NCBI GenBank assembly: GCA_001586965.3
Contig: LUCW03000714.1
Span: 20,001 to 60,000 of the forward strand
Length of the DNA stretch: 40,000 nt
Direction: 5' to 3'
Source: Sphaeroforma sirkka
Taxonomy: Eukaryota; Opisthokonta; Ichthyosporea; Ichthyophonida
Shown here: positions 1 to 14,742 of the stretch, piece after piece
How the letters are laid out: every line of letters starts with the position of its first letter
How positions within the stretch are numbered: the stretch's first letter is position 1
The notes under the pieces: model-generated
Told to the model about the DNA's origin: nothing
Database searches by the model: none
Seen by the model: the letters and a program-made list of their open reading frames with translations, nothing else
Program-made: the position numbers and the translations under genes

Positions 1-936
1 GTAAGTGCCTAGGTGAAGACGGTAAGGGCATCTACATTATGGTCAAGATCGAGAATCACGAGGGTATCCGTAACTTTGCCGAAATTCTTGAGCAGACCGA
101 TGGTGTCATGGTAGCCCGTGGTGATATGGGTATTGAGGTGCCCCCGGAGAAGGTTTTCCTGGCCCAGAAGATGATGATTGCCATGTGTAATTTGGCTGGT
201 AAGCCTGTCATCTGCGCCACACAAATGTTGGACTCTATGACTTATAATCCTCGACCCACTCGTGCTGAGGTCAGTGATGTTTCCAACGCTGTACTTGATG
301 GAGCTGATTGCGTCATGTTATCAGGAGAAACTGCCAAAGGAGACTACCCCATTGAGACAGTGAACATGATGAGCAGCATCTGTCGCGAGGCTGAATGTGC
401 CTTTGATTACAAGGTTGTCTTTGATGATCTTAAGAACTTGACGCACACAAACGACACGCGTGAGATTCTTGCTATGGCCGCCGTTGAGGCGTCATTCAAG
501 CAGCCCGCTTCCGCAATTCTGTGTCTAACCACAAGCGGCGAGACTGCACGTTTGGTTTCCAAATATCGCCCTCGTGCACCTATTTTAGCTGTTACACGCG
601 ATGACCACATCTCGAAACTCATGAATATGTTCCGAGGTGTATTCCCTCTGCTATATCCCGAGGAGCACGGTGGTGATTTCCAAGATGATGTTGATAAGAG
701 AATCGAGTGGGCACTAAAGGAGGCCAAGGCTGCCAATTTCGTAAAGGCTGGTCAGAACGTGGTTGTCATACAAGGATGGAAGGGTGGATCTGGTGAGTAG
801 TGACAGCTGGCTATCGTTTGATTGTTTTCGTTGGTTGCCCTTTATATTTTTAGCATCCCTGCTGGTACTAATTTTTTTTTGTCTTACTTTCAACTCAGGT
901 TCCACGAACACCCTCCGAATTATCAACGTAGAGTAA
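1..936 (+). CDS. PYK: Pyruvate kinase, C-terminal part (5' end off window)
   Basis: Catalyses phosphoenolpyruvate + ADP to pyruvate + ATP, the last step of glycolysis, in the cytosol. Two exons are visible: 1-792 (open from the window edge, codons starting at base 3) and 899-936, joined over a 106-bp GT..AG intron that splits a glycine codon; stop TAA at 934-936. The sequence shows the family's [19 protein letters not shown] (metal/substrate site), [15 protein letters not shown] and [12 protein letters not shown] motifs, then the C-terminal allosteric domain with [15 protein letters not shown], which resembles the fungal/animal fructose-1,6-bisphosphate phosphate loop. It ends [14 protein letters not shown], the usual C-terminus. 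Roughly half of a ~500-residue enzyme is present; the N-terminal half and B domain lie upstream. No break is seen. Confidence 0.96.
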
Positions 937-1002
937 ATAATAGAAGCCCCACCCCAACCCCTGAATATAGAGACGGACCCACACTTTGTCCAAGTCGAGA
1001 AA

Positions 1003-1008
1003 AATAAA
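1003..1008 (+). terminator. Polyadenylation signal AATAAA of pyruvate kinase
   Basis: An exact AATAAA hexamer lies 67 bases after the pyruvate kinase stop codon, a normal distance for a eukaryotic 3' UTR. No experimental support. Confidence 0.55.
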
Positions 1009-1029
1009 AAATTTCACGACACTTTCTGT

Positions 1030-1144
1030 AAGCTTTCAGTAGATGCTTACATATGCTAGCGTGGAAAGCTTGCAGCAGATGCTTACATTTGCTAGCGTGG
1101 AAAGCTTGCAGCAGATGCTTACATTTGATAGCGTGGAAAGCTTA
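1030..1144. repeat. 36-bp tandem repeat, about three copies
   Basis: Units of 36 bp containing GCAGATGCTTACATTTG and CTAGCGTG run head to tail: a diverged first copy (1030-1063), two near-identical copies (1064-1099 and 1100-1135) and a start of a fourth. It sits just past the pyruvate kinase polyadenylation signal. Confidence 0.85.
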
Positions 1145-2283
1145 AGAGTAGATGTGGATTGATTTGTAGTTAGATTTATTACTCTAGCAGGACTCGCTTC
1201 ACCTGACAGGAGTCTTGTCGTAAGTGTTAAATTTATTGGCGTGACTGGTTTATAGAGGATGTATGTCATGTGGTAGCTATGTAAATCCTCTTTTTATGTA
1301 CAAAGGCTGTACTTTTCACTTTGACTTGGGCGATTAGTCCATAACAACTAAGCCTGTGCGTTGACTTTACTTTGACTTGGATAGCTCGTCTATAGCATCA
1401 ACTTACACTTGCGTTGACTTTACTTGACTATGTGTGATAAGATTTGCGTTACTGTCTATGGGTTTAGAGGGTCATACTAAATAGTGGTTTTTGTGCATGC
1501 AATAAATATCGTCCTGGGTGGGAAGTCTCAAGCCTTAGGATCTCTAGCCGACGGACTTGGTCAATGGAACTGGAACAGCATAAGAAATAAATTTGAGACT
1601 TGTCTGAACTACAGGTCTCACTCATCACTCGAAAAGACTTACTGTCACTTACAAGATTGCAAGCCAGACCAAGTTAGAAGGGTTGAAAGACTCGAAAGCT
1701 AGTGCTTGTGAGGTTTCCAGACAAAATTCCGTCCTCACTTGTACCATGTAGTCGTTGCTCATGCGACCAGACAAAATTCCCATGTCCACGTGACCAGAAG
1801 AAAATAATCCTTGAGCTAGCTAGTAGACTTGCTCACTTCTAACGTGTAATCTATTGTATTGTAAACATGCTCCGAGACTTATAATCTAAATATGACGTGT
1901 ACGATTTGTAATGTATATACCATTTGCAAAGTGCTGCCTTTGTGTGACAAGTCTTAGTATATATGATATGTTAATGATTAGAAATGTGCAGTGAAAAATA
2001 CAACTTCAACTAGACCAACATACAACACGGAGAAAAGTCACGATCATCGTGTCTGCTTAGGGGGAGTATATACGCGATCGAATATACACTTTGATTGAGT
2101 TTAAAACCAATCTGCTTTCAAATATCCCTTCTGTGGATGTGTATGTAGTAGTTACGTGCTACCAAGACAGCGTTTACATATTACACACACACACACACAC
2201 ACACACAATATATATATATATATAAATGTATATATACATACATACACACTTACATACATACATATATATGTACATATATACAT

Positions 2284-2349
<66 letters not shown>

Positions 2350-3062
2350 TACATACAATAATAATAATAATAATAATAATAATTAATAATAATAATAATA
2401 ATAATATATATATATATATATCTAATATAATAATATATATATGAATTTAAACAACAGATAATGACACAAAGCAAAGGAGATATCCTGAAGCGGAGCTGAG
2501 AGGAAAATTTTAATTCAGTACGACATTGCATCGCTATTTCCGGAAGAACTCGTTAATGTTTGGCAATCAGAACCAAATTCAACTACAAGACCGTATATTT
2601 GAACGCTTGGCTAGCGCCACGCAGATTCACAAGGAACGGGTGGTTCCCATTCTAACGGCCATTCTCCCTACCAGTTGATAGCTATTCAGAAGTGGTGTCG
2701 TGTGGAATCGTGCTTCTATTGCATTATTATAGCCTTTCAACAAGAGGAACACATGCTGCTCACTTGTGATCGTTGGCTTCGCCATTAACCGAATGATATT
2801 GCTATTGATATGCTGATGGCATGCTGATGAAATTTAGCATGTGGAGAAGCGAGCCCACTCTCTTGTGGCGAATCTTAGCTTGTAGCTTGATTCTCTGGCG
2901 CAACTCAGATCTGCAAGGCCTGGAATAATTAGGCGTATTCGAGCTACTCCGTGTACATCAGTATGGACAAACTGACGAACTGATTAGTGGTGCCGTTTGT
3001 GTATAGCCAGGGTTAGAGCTGGTCAGGAGTGGTCAGGTTGTTGTACTTGTATCGATACTCAC
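1145..3062. other. Intergenic region between pyruvate kinase and the sororin-like gene
   Basis: No coding exon recognised. Two diverged ~50-bp copies around TTTGACTTGG...GCGTTGACTTTAC lie at about 1320-1430, and the motif CCAGACAAAATTCC occurs twice near 1720-1780. A microsatellite block is listed separately. The last, short exon of the minus-strand gene ending at 3063 should lie somewhere in 2500-3060, but no candidate could be chosen with confidence. Confidence 0.6.
2183..2440. repeat. Compound microsatellite (CA)n (TA)n (CATA)n (AAT)n
   Basis: Runs of CA, TA, CATA and AAT follow one another without unique sequence. Open frames across it translate only to His-Thr, Ile-Tyr and Asn runs and are not genes. 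Confidence 0.95.
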
Positions 3063-3932
3063 CCGTAGTGTAACTCGTGTTTGTCTATCTCCGAAAATAA
3101 AGCCCTTTGCTTTTGGAAATACTTTTCTGCTTCCTCTTTCCTCCTGGCTGCCTGCTCCTTTTTGGTAAGTTTCTAACATGACAAGGATAAGAGATATGAG
3201 AGTCAGCAATATACAACACGCGTACGAAGAACAGGAAAGATAACAATAGAAAAAAGCCTGTAGAGCTCACCTTGGGTTCAACAGCGATGTGAGAAACCTC
3301 TGTGCGACCTTTGTTTGCGCCCACATCGACCCCTGGATTTGATACTGAAAGTTAAATAAAAACGTAGACGGAACTTACTTGGTTGAATGACAAAACTTAT
3401 TTGGTTGAATGACGGAACTTATTAGGTTGAATGACGGAGCTTGTTTAATTGAATGACGGCAGGTACAAAGGCGCCATTGATATCTTAGCGAACAAGATGA
3501 GCCGACAAGACTGTGTTTAAATCAATGCGTGCGCTATCAACAAATAAGACATCAATGCTTGCATCCAACAAAAATACCTTCAATTTCCAATCGCTCATTT
3601 TCCAGAGCGGCGTCACTTGTCGTTATATCTGCCATGCTCTTCCTGCGAATAATTGAAATGAATGGTTTTTATATTCGTAGCTTCGTATCGTACTCTTCAT
3701 GATATATATGTGAAGATCTGGCCATGGACCCCCCCGTATCGAATCATGTCAACGTTTAGAGAACGTGCAAACCACGCACTATGGAACCTAAAGCGCGACT
3801 ATTACGGCCACTAGCTAATCCATAATATTTCAACCACAGATCTCGACCGTGTTGCCACATATGTGCAAATATTTACACACACACACAAACGCAGAGGCAT
3901 ACACACGCGCGTGTACACACACACACACACAT

Positions 3933-4007
<75 letters not shown>

Positions 4008-4537
4008 CACTACCTATAAACTCACCTGTCAGATCTAACCACGGCGCTTTTCCTCGTACTCTCTGGTATGGAAAGATCAAGTTGTTTCGCATCATCAGTT
4101 TCTGTCTCGCCCCTTCTGTTCGCTCCCGCCTTCATGCTCTTCACAGAAGCAACAGCAACTTGTTCCGGTGTCTTCACGACACGGGCGCAACCAGAGTCTG
4201 TTTTTAACTCCGGTGCTGGCAGCGTTCTCATCGGAAGGCTCGAGCCAGTGACCACAAGTACCGACTCCTCCGTGAGCTGCTTTGCGCGTTTCGTGCTTCG
4301 GTCCTTTATTAAATTCCTGTTCGCCACTTGCGATTGTGCATGTGAATTAGCCACTAGAGTAAATTGTGCTGAACGTTTTCTAGGCGTGGAGGAATCGTCA
4401 GGCGCGGCGAGAGTTTGTTTTCTCTTAATTCTACGTGCCGTAGTGGTTGATGTATTCTCCTTTTCCGGTTGAGTAGATGGAATTCTAGGCGTAGCAGTCC
4501 GACTGCTTGTGCGCCGTACGCATACGTCAGTGGGCAT
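3063..4537 (-). CDS. Basic KEN-box protein with sororin-like C-terminus (last exon not found)
   Basis: Four exons join in phase: 4537-4026, 3642-3578, 3344-3271, 3172-3063, all with GT..AG boundaries. They encode about 254 residues; the last exon ends at a donor (CGG|GTGAGT), so a short final exon is missing. Residues 1-170 are basic, Ser/Thr/Pro-rich and probably disordered (RRIKRK, TPRKR, TKRAK), with a KEN box at residues 26-28 (PEKENTS), the degradation signal read by APC/C-Cdh1. The end is a charged helix (KKEQAARRKEEAEKYFQKQ) followed by ALFSEIDKHELHYG. Sororin, which protects cohesin from WAPL, has this architecture: about 250 residues, disordered basic body, KEN box, and a C-terminal acidic-hydrophobic F..(V/I)D..EL motif. 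The exon structure is firm; the sororin identity is inference from motifs. A different chromatin-associated KEN-box protein remains possible. Confidence 0.55.
3373..3460. repeat. 22-bp tandem repeat, four copies, inside an intron
   Basis: Four 22-bp units (consensus ACTTATTTGGTTGAATGACG plus GA) run from 3373 to 3460, diverging in the last copy. They lie in the intron between exons 2 and 3 of the minus-strand sororin-like gene. Units are directly adjacent with no spacers. Confidence 0.9.
3868..4008. repeat. (CA)n/(TA)n microsatellite in intron 1 of the sororin-like gene
   Basis: CA runs at 3870-3983 pass into a TA run to 4008, ending about 18 bases before the 3' edge of exon 1 (the donor side, minus strand). 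It is intronic in the model given. Confidence 0.93.
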
Positions 4538-5591
4538 TCTACCTAACCTCAGAATTTGTTGGTCTGTCTGGAGTGTAGTATATATATTGAACCCACGTAT
4601 GTCGGGATGTGAAGCTTTATTGTTTGATTGTACTTTTAAAGACTTGCAGACATATATATGTATATAGACTTAAAACTCTGGAGGGTTAGAGCGTATGAAA
4701 GGTATCGATTTATCTCACTTAGATGTTGTTTAAATATGTATATGATGATGATGTCGCAACAGATGTAAATATATTCCAACAATTGCAATGGACAAGAGAC
4801 TTTCAGGCTCAGCGAGAGAGAGTAATCAGTATTTAAATGCACAGGCAATTAGCCCGCCATTTTTTTGGGAAATAGGAATACTGTTCATTTTATAATTAGA
4901 AATATAAATACTAAAATACTTTTTTGACTCTTTTATGTACGTATGGACTACAGGGGGCTGTTATTCAATTTTTAAATAGATAAACTATATGTATTTATGG
5001 ATGTGGCAATGAAGGAAGGGGAATACATGCTAATGTAGAATATGTCAAGCTATCTATCATTTGACCAGATAACACACTGAACTTTAGTACAGTATAGTCT
5101 AAGCGATCTAATATAGTAGGAGACTCGTTCTCTCGTGTACCCAACATTTGTAAATTTGTAAATAAGGGCGTCCAGCATAAAACAAAACACAGCTCTGCTC
5201 GATTCATATGCCTCGTATGAGGGTGATATAATCGACTGCATACCGCTGCTTCTAGCGAGGGAAGCTGTTTTTGATCTGACCACCGAAATTTGAGCTCATC
5301 AAAGGATCTCTCATGTTGAGGGCGTATCTGGTGAGTCTGTATACCTGTTCAAATAGTACATGCTTGTGTTACCCTTAAAATTATTTGTTTCGTGTGCTTC
5401 ATATGGTAATATGTGAAAGTTCTGGTATGTCTGTGTTTCTAATCTTGTAGTATCCCAATACGGGCGTTGCAATGGCGCCCGGGACTGTGGCAAACACTTA
5501 GAGTTCTCCTGCTAGCGATTTCGATGTTTTTGTCTGTATTGTATATGCACGAAAGTATGTCATTATAGTGACTTTCGTGGTTTCGTGGTTA

Positions 5592-5599
5592 GCGCCAAA
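5592..5599 (-). promoter_or_regulatory. Consensus E2F-binding site (TTTGGCGC)
   Basis: GCGCCAAA on the plus strand reads TTTGGCGC on the minus strand, an exact match to the E2F consensus TTTSSCGC/TTTSGCGC. It lies 613 bases upstream of the E2F start codon and 1055 bases upstream of the sororin-like start. An exact match of this kind in 1.7 kb would occur by chance roughly one time in ten, so function is only suggested. Confidence 0.3.
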
Positions 5600-5693
5600 C
5601 ATGATATACATTCCAACTATGCTATCTAAATTATAGTTTTATGTAATATGTATCTATATCATCGTGAGCGGAAGTACGTTCTAAGCAAAATAT

Positions 5694-5984
5694 ATGGTTA
5701 TCACGCAAAGATACGCCCTTTCGTGTAGCAAGCATTGCACTGTGACTGCCGGGTCGATCCCATCTGCTTTAGAGAACTTACTCGTATTTTCTAAATTTAT
5801 TGTCAGTACGCTCCAATTCGCTAAGTTGTATGCTTTATTTGTCTTTCTGGAGCCTCTGACTGCATGCCTATTCATACTTGCTGCTTTTGTCACTCGGTTT
5901 TCCTATGAAGTGTCCCAAGGAGCTGTAGTTAGAGGAAACATCAACTGGCGAAAAGACATAGAACAATGCTCACTACAAGCGCGG
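5694..5984 (+). CDS. Possible exon, hydrophobic, unrecognised
   Basis: A 97-codon frame starting with ATG carries a strongly hydrophobic stretch (LYALFVFLEPLTACLFILAA) that could be one or two membrane segments. It ends on a textbook donor, CG|GTAAGTT, one base pair before an in-frame stop. No partner exon was found before the E2F start at 6212 and no family is recognised. It may be a small gene, a non-coding first exon of E2F, or chance. Confidence 0.2.
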
Positions 5985-6211
5985 TAAGTTAGCCTAGCCT
6001 ACACACTTGTATTGCCAGCACGTGAATACCTTTCGATGAGGTGCTTTTTAAGTCACTTCTCTACCAATGGATTCTCTATCGCCATACGCGCTTCTGTACT
6101 ATCTGATACCAGTAAATATTTGCAATTACGAGCATGAGTTGTCGCAGTTGGTGTGTCAGCTTGGGTAGATGATCTCAAATGAATTACAACCTTGCATAGG
6201 AGGCATCCACT

Positions 6212-9200
6212 ATGAAGGCGGTTGAAACAGGACCTTCAACTCAACCACACGCGATAGTCGAGTCCAAGGAACAACCGCAAATGGAGCTGCCGTACCCCGA
6301 GAACGGTGTGTTCACAAATATAGAATGAGTCACAGTCGCATCGCGATGCGCCTTATATGTTTCTGTGAATTATTGCATGGATGCCTAGCTTTGCAGTTTG
6401 CATATACACGTATCAGGAGTTGTCATCGCTGTCTACACACGCACGTCGCCTCTGTCAATGCATCCCTCACAACAATAGTGCTTGCAACACCAACGTTCTC
6501 TGAATTCAGGCATGAATTTGCCGAATCCTACTCCTCCGCTGCGTATTGTGTAATGTTGAATCTCACCACCTCTGACAGCCCTGGACACTGCCATTGAGAA
6601 TAGCCATGGCGTTGCTCTGCCGATACCCGAGTCAACACCTGTGTCTCGCAAGCGCGCCGATTCTGTCAGCAGCTATCAGTGCCCTACGCCTGTCACAGCC
6701 AGTGGGGGCAAGTCTCAAGTGGCTCTTGGGGGGGTCACGCGGCAGGCAAGTTTTTACTTGTATCAACGGTCTATACACGGTGGCTATTATGTCCAGTATA
6801 TCTGCAAACAGCGTTCGTTGAGCATTCGATGTGTGTTATATTGCGGTGCCATGCGCAGGTGACCGGTTTTTTTAAGTCGTGTATTATCCCTCAAAACTTA
6901 TTGTCTAGTGTATCAGAGTACAGGCGTTGCTATTTACCATGTACTTTGTATAATAGTATGCGCTTATTTGCAAGCTTTATTGCCTCTTAATATGGCCTCG
7001 AATCGTGGTCTCTCTGTGCACTAGGTTGAGCTAATATGTTTGTGCCAACTGCCAACAGCATGAATGATGTTGCTATCAGTATTTAATATCATCTTCCGGT
7101 TCTGATATATCTTCGTACAGTTTGTTGCGCTGATAAAGAAGGAACCAAACTGTATCGTGGATTTAAACGAAGCCGTAAAAATACTCTGCGTGAAGAAGCG
7201 TCGTATCTATGACATCACAAATGTCTTAGAAGGCATCGACCTGATTGAAAAAGTCACAAAGAACAAATTAAGATGGAGGTATGTCATACTACGCGACGTC
7301 AAGCGATTGTGTCAAATACGTCTCACTTTCCTCAGCACATTTCAGCGCATGTCATATTGCAGTTTAGCAATGTCTTGTTGTAAGCTGACATCGGCGTAGC
7401 TTACCTTACGTTTCCTAGCTGACGACTGCAGCATATCGTTTGAAATTCAAAAAGATACATAGTATCAAATCGCAAGTTTCAATGTCGTTGGAAATGAATT
7501 AATTGGAATGACATGAGGCATGTAATCGGATACCCAAAGTTTATAAATTCTTCCGCCACTATAGATTGGGAAATGCCGAGAGCATGAAAGAGGCCAATAT
7601 CGCATGCAACAACATTCGATCAGAAAATGCGGAGCTGGAATTAATTGAGAAAGAACTCAATCACCACACGGGCGTGTTGCACACATACATGACTGCACTC
7701 GCAAATGAAGCTGGAGCGGAAGATCTTCGGTATTTGTCCTACCGCGACATTAGGGAAGGCATGGGCTTCAACGCAGACGATGACATTTACTTCGCAATTA
7801 AGGCTCCAGAGAACATGACTCTTGAAATACCTCACCCTGAGGTATGTCAAGTTTGGTGCCCATTGTCTGCCAATTCCAAAATATTACCGGCTGTGGCTCG
7901 TCTCATGAATGAACCTCTAACGAAGCGCTTACTAATTTCCCTGTTCTTTCATATGTACGTTCTGTATCCTGACATATAGAGCTATGCAGACCAGTCGCGA
8001 TCCCTCTATCTGCGCAACGAGTTCGGTCAACGAATTCCGGTGTATATAGGTGACGCTGAAAAGGATATAGGTATTGATCTGGAGCAATATTACTCGGAAG
8101 TCGAGGAAAAACGAATTCAGGAGGAAGGTAGGCCCGTATTGGTGATTTGTTCGGACTGTCAAATCCGCAATATACACCTTGTGCAAAGCCGTTGTACCAA
8201 TACATCAACAGGAGAGCACCGTGTGTCACGAACAATACGCATCGATGCTATAGACATTCTGCCAATTTAATATCGATTTATTTTTACTCATCTCATCATT
8301 TCTCAATCACATTCTGAATCCAACCTTCAGAACATCCGAACGGGGACGAGGAACATAGTCATCCGTACGATGAGCACTACGAGGATATACAATCAACACC
8401 AGCGTCACGCTCAACTATTGATGACAATAGATTAAATACCGAATATAATCAGATGGCTGACCGATGCACGAACGACACACCAGCGCCATCGGAAAAGACA
8501 CAGCATGAGGAAACATTATACAACCAGACACAACATTATGATAGCACAGGCAATTGCGAAGATTCTCTGAAACGGGTTCATGCGCATCAACGTTCACACA
8601 TATCGGCAACCCCTACAGCTATAGTACCGGAATACCTGGATAATTCCCACAACCTGACTACCGAAGACACCCAGGCGACACAAACATATAAGCGTGTGAA
8701 AGTTGAGGCTCAGAATGCACACTCAGTAATCCTCGCAAATTTATCAAATATAAAACTTGACCAGGCCAAGGCAGGGGAGAGTACTGGCAGACTGCCAGCT
8801 GATTCGGTACACCACCAAACTGCACCGTCTCCCGCCCTGTCTGGACTGTATTACGCCGCAGCGTCTCAAGAAGCTGGGAATACTTTGAATACATTGTCAT
8901 CGAACTCCATCATAATCGAGGTATGACCATTATTGTCTTGTAATCCTTGATTACATCGAAATTAGTAAGCATGTGTTACCTTGATATTTGTTTTATCTCA
9001 TATTTCAATGCCAAACTTGTTTCGACCATGTCAGGGCATGTGAAAGTGATGTTTAACATTGGGAAAACCGCAGTTAAGTGCTCTCCTATATCCTGCATTT
9101 TTACATCACAGGAGCATCCGAGTGCGGAAAGTCAACAAAATATATATCACACGGGCTTCAAACGAAATTTTCATGATAGCGCAGCGAATGAAGCTGCCTC

Positions 9201-9699
9201 TACTCTAGAACAGGCAGCCAGATCAAGCGGTACCCAACGGCACTCTCACATACCACTTGCAGCGCGTTACCATCCGAATTCATTCACTCAATCGAAAATA
9301 CACCGAGCACATAGTAGTGAAGACACGCCCAGTGATGCCTGGTATCCGGCCGCGCCACAAAGTACGACTGGACAGCAACATCCATTACCTACAACTCAAC
9401 ATAATACACAAATCACCGGTACACTACATACATTACAGCCCGAAGTCAAGACTTACTCACCAGCACCCGATGCCAGTCCATCGTATCAAAATCACGTGCC
9501 AAATGCAAAACAATCTCTACGGGCACCCGCAGTCAAACCCGGAGTTGGTATGCTCGGGTGTTTTGATACAGGCGTTGGTGCCTTTGAAAACCAAACTGAC
9601 AGTTTGTTTGAGATACCAGGTGGTATCTTGTATAGTGACTACATGTTCGCTCTGGACCAAAACGAAGGCATCGCTGATTTTTATGATCTGAAATTTTAG
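6212..9699 (+). CDS. E2F: E2F transcription factor with pocket-protein-binding C-terminus
   Basis: Seven exons join in phase: 6212-6305, 6579-6745, 7121-7278, 7565-7841, 7980-8127, 8331-8920, 9112-9699; 673 residues. E2F binds TTTSSCGC sites with a DP partner and controls S-phase genes in the nucleus. The winged-helix domain spans about residues 76-140; the DP-contact/recognition motif [13 protein letters not shown] is at 114-126, followed by DLIEK and KNKLRW. Next come a leucine-rich coiled coil (ELELIEKEL) and the marked-box region ([21 protein letters not shown]). Residues ~290-620 are low-complexity and polar. The last 20 residues contain [15 protein letters not shown], matching the retinoblastoma pocket-binding motif of animal E2F1-5. 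So this is a typical (not E2F7/8-type) E2F. Oddities: the first helix of the DNA-binding domain is diverged and exon 2 ends at an apparent GC donor. Exons 1-2 are less certain than 3-7. Confidence 0.93.
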
Positions 9700-13478
<3,779 letters not shown>

Positions 13479-14742
13479 GCCACGCTTGTGTTCGCGCCGC
13501 TATGTTTGAGTGTATAGGATACTGCTGACTACTTGACGTTTATTGGATGTGCCAGAATATTGATACCAGGCAGCCCTGCCCGTTATCGTACCTTTCACTA
13601 CATCTGCCATCATGTTCGAATAACTGTATTGGTTATCAACAGGCGAGACGACCGTGACTGGGTTGAAGCCTTTCAAGAAGCGCAGATTAGACTGAGGATG
13701 TCCTACAAATCATTGTATTCGTGATCCTGACCAGCCCAGCAGATTGGATGCGAAAGGTAAAAAAAAAATTATATTCAAAGGCGCACCTGCATGATCCGAA
13801 TACGTAGTCGGCGACGTGAGATGAGCGGGATATACACGGTTTGTGTACGAAGTTATCCACTTCTTCATTGTGGAAAAATCTCTGTTTGGTAGAGTACGTG
13901 CCACCTGCGAAGGCACTCAAGCCTCACGGATATAATACTTCTTGGAACTGGTTGAGGATCAGATGTTGTAAGGCTTACTTACGATGGGGCCATAGTGCAT
14001 CTCTGCTGATGTTCCCTTCTGTATTTTACAGCATGCTCTAGAAGGCAGCAGTCACAAATAAGGTTCTAATTGACCTGTGCATGGTCATCAATAGAACTAA
14101 TCTGTGCATTCCAAAGATGACGAAAAATGTCTGCTCATCTCCAGGTTTTACATCGATGGTTGTGGCTAAGTATCAACATCATCATCTCAGCTGACCTACC
14201 AACCCGTGGTCTGAATCATTCGTGCTCCTCTCATGAGCGAATAAGTGCCTGATTAAACTCTGGGATGTGAGAACGCCCTGTGGATGCCTGAACTTCGTAG
14301 TCCACACTTTACATCGTATTGTAGTATGCAAACCCCTGAAGTAAGCTCAAAGCGCTCGTTATTGAAGCGCAGCGTGCATTATAAGCGCGGTGTGTGCAGT
14401 TGAGCATACTGAAGTCATCAGCACTGACGATAGAATACGCTACAAGACGATCCAAGGAATCATACCTTGTCTTATCAACGAAGTACGCACGCATGAACCA
14501 ATCATGGAAGGCCATGGTTACCGTTGCTAGGGTGTATTGAATATATATATATATTAAAAACCCTGCAACCCAAAAATGCGTTAGCGTCTCTTAAGCGTTT
14601 TTTAACCGCGTGTAGGAATGAATACGTTTCAACTTGGAACTCTTGCGTTTTGACTTTTTTTTATCACTTTTTAGCCAATGGTTTTATTTATTATATTTTA
14701 GCATAGCCTTTCTTCATTGAAACAATTTCAGCCACTATAAAT
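13479..14742. other. Intergenic region after TAF11
   Basis: 1.26 kb with no recognised exon, RNA gene or long repeat. Short open frames here lack convincing splice or codon support. A further TAF11 3' exon cannot be excluded. Confidence 0.55.

Larger units (their letters stand above)
4538..6211. other. Divergent intergenic region between the sororin-like gene and E2F
   Basis: 1.67 kb separates the two start codons, so it should contain both promoters. It is of mixed AT-rich composition with no strong coding signal, apart from a hydrophobic open frame at 5694-5984 (listed separately), and a consensus E2F site at 5592-5599. Confidence 0.6.

Noticed and set aside
3373..3460. Regular short repeats considered as a CRISPR array
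   Set aside because: Units are directly adjacent without spacers, are intronic, and the DNA is eukaryotic.
4068..4472. Plus-strand 134-codon frame
   Set aside because: Shadow of the minus-strand sororin-like exon 1, whose splice phase and motifs are consistent.
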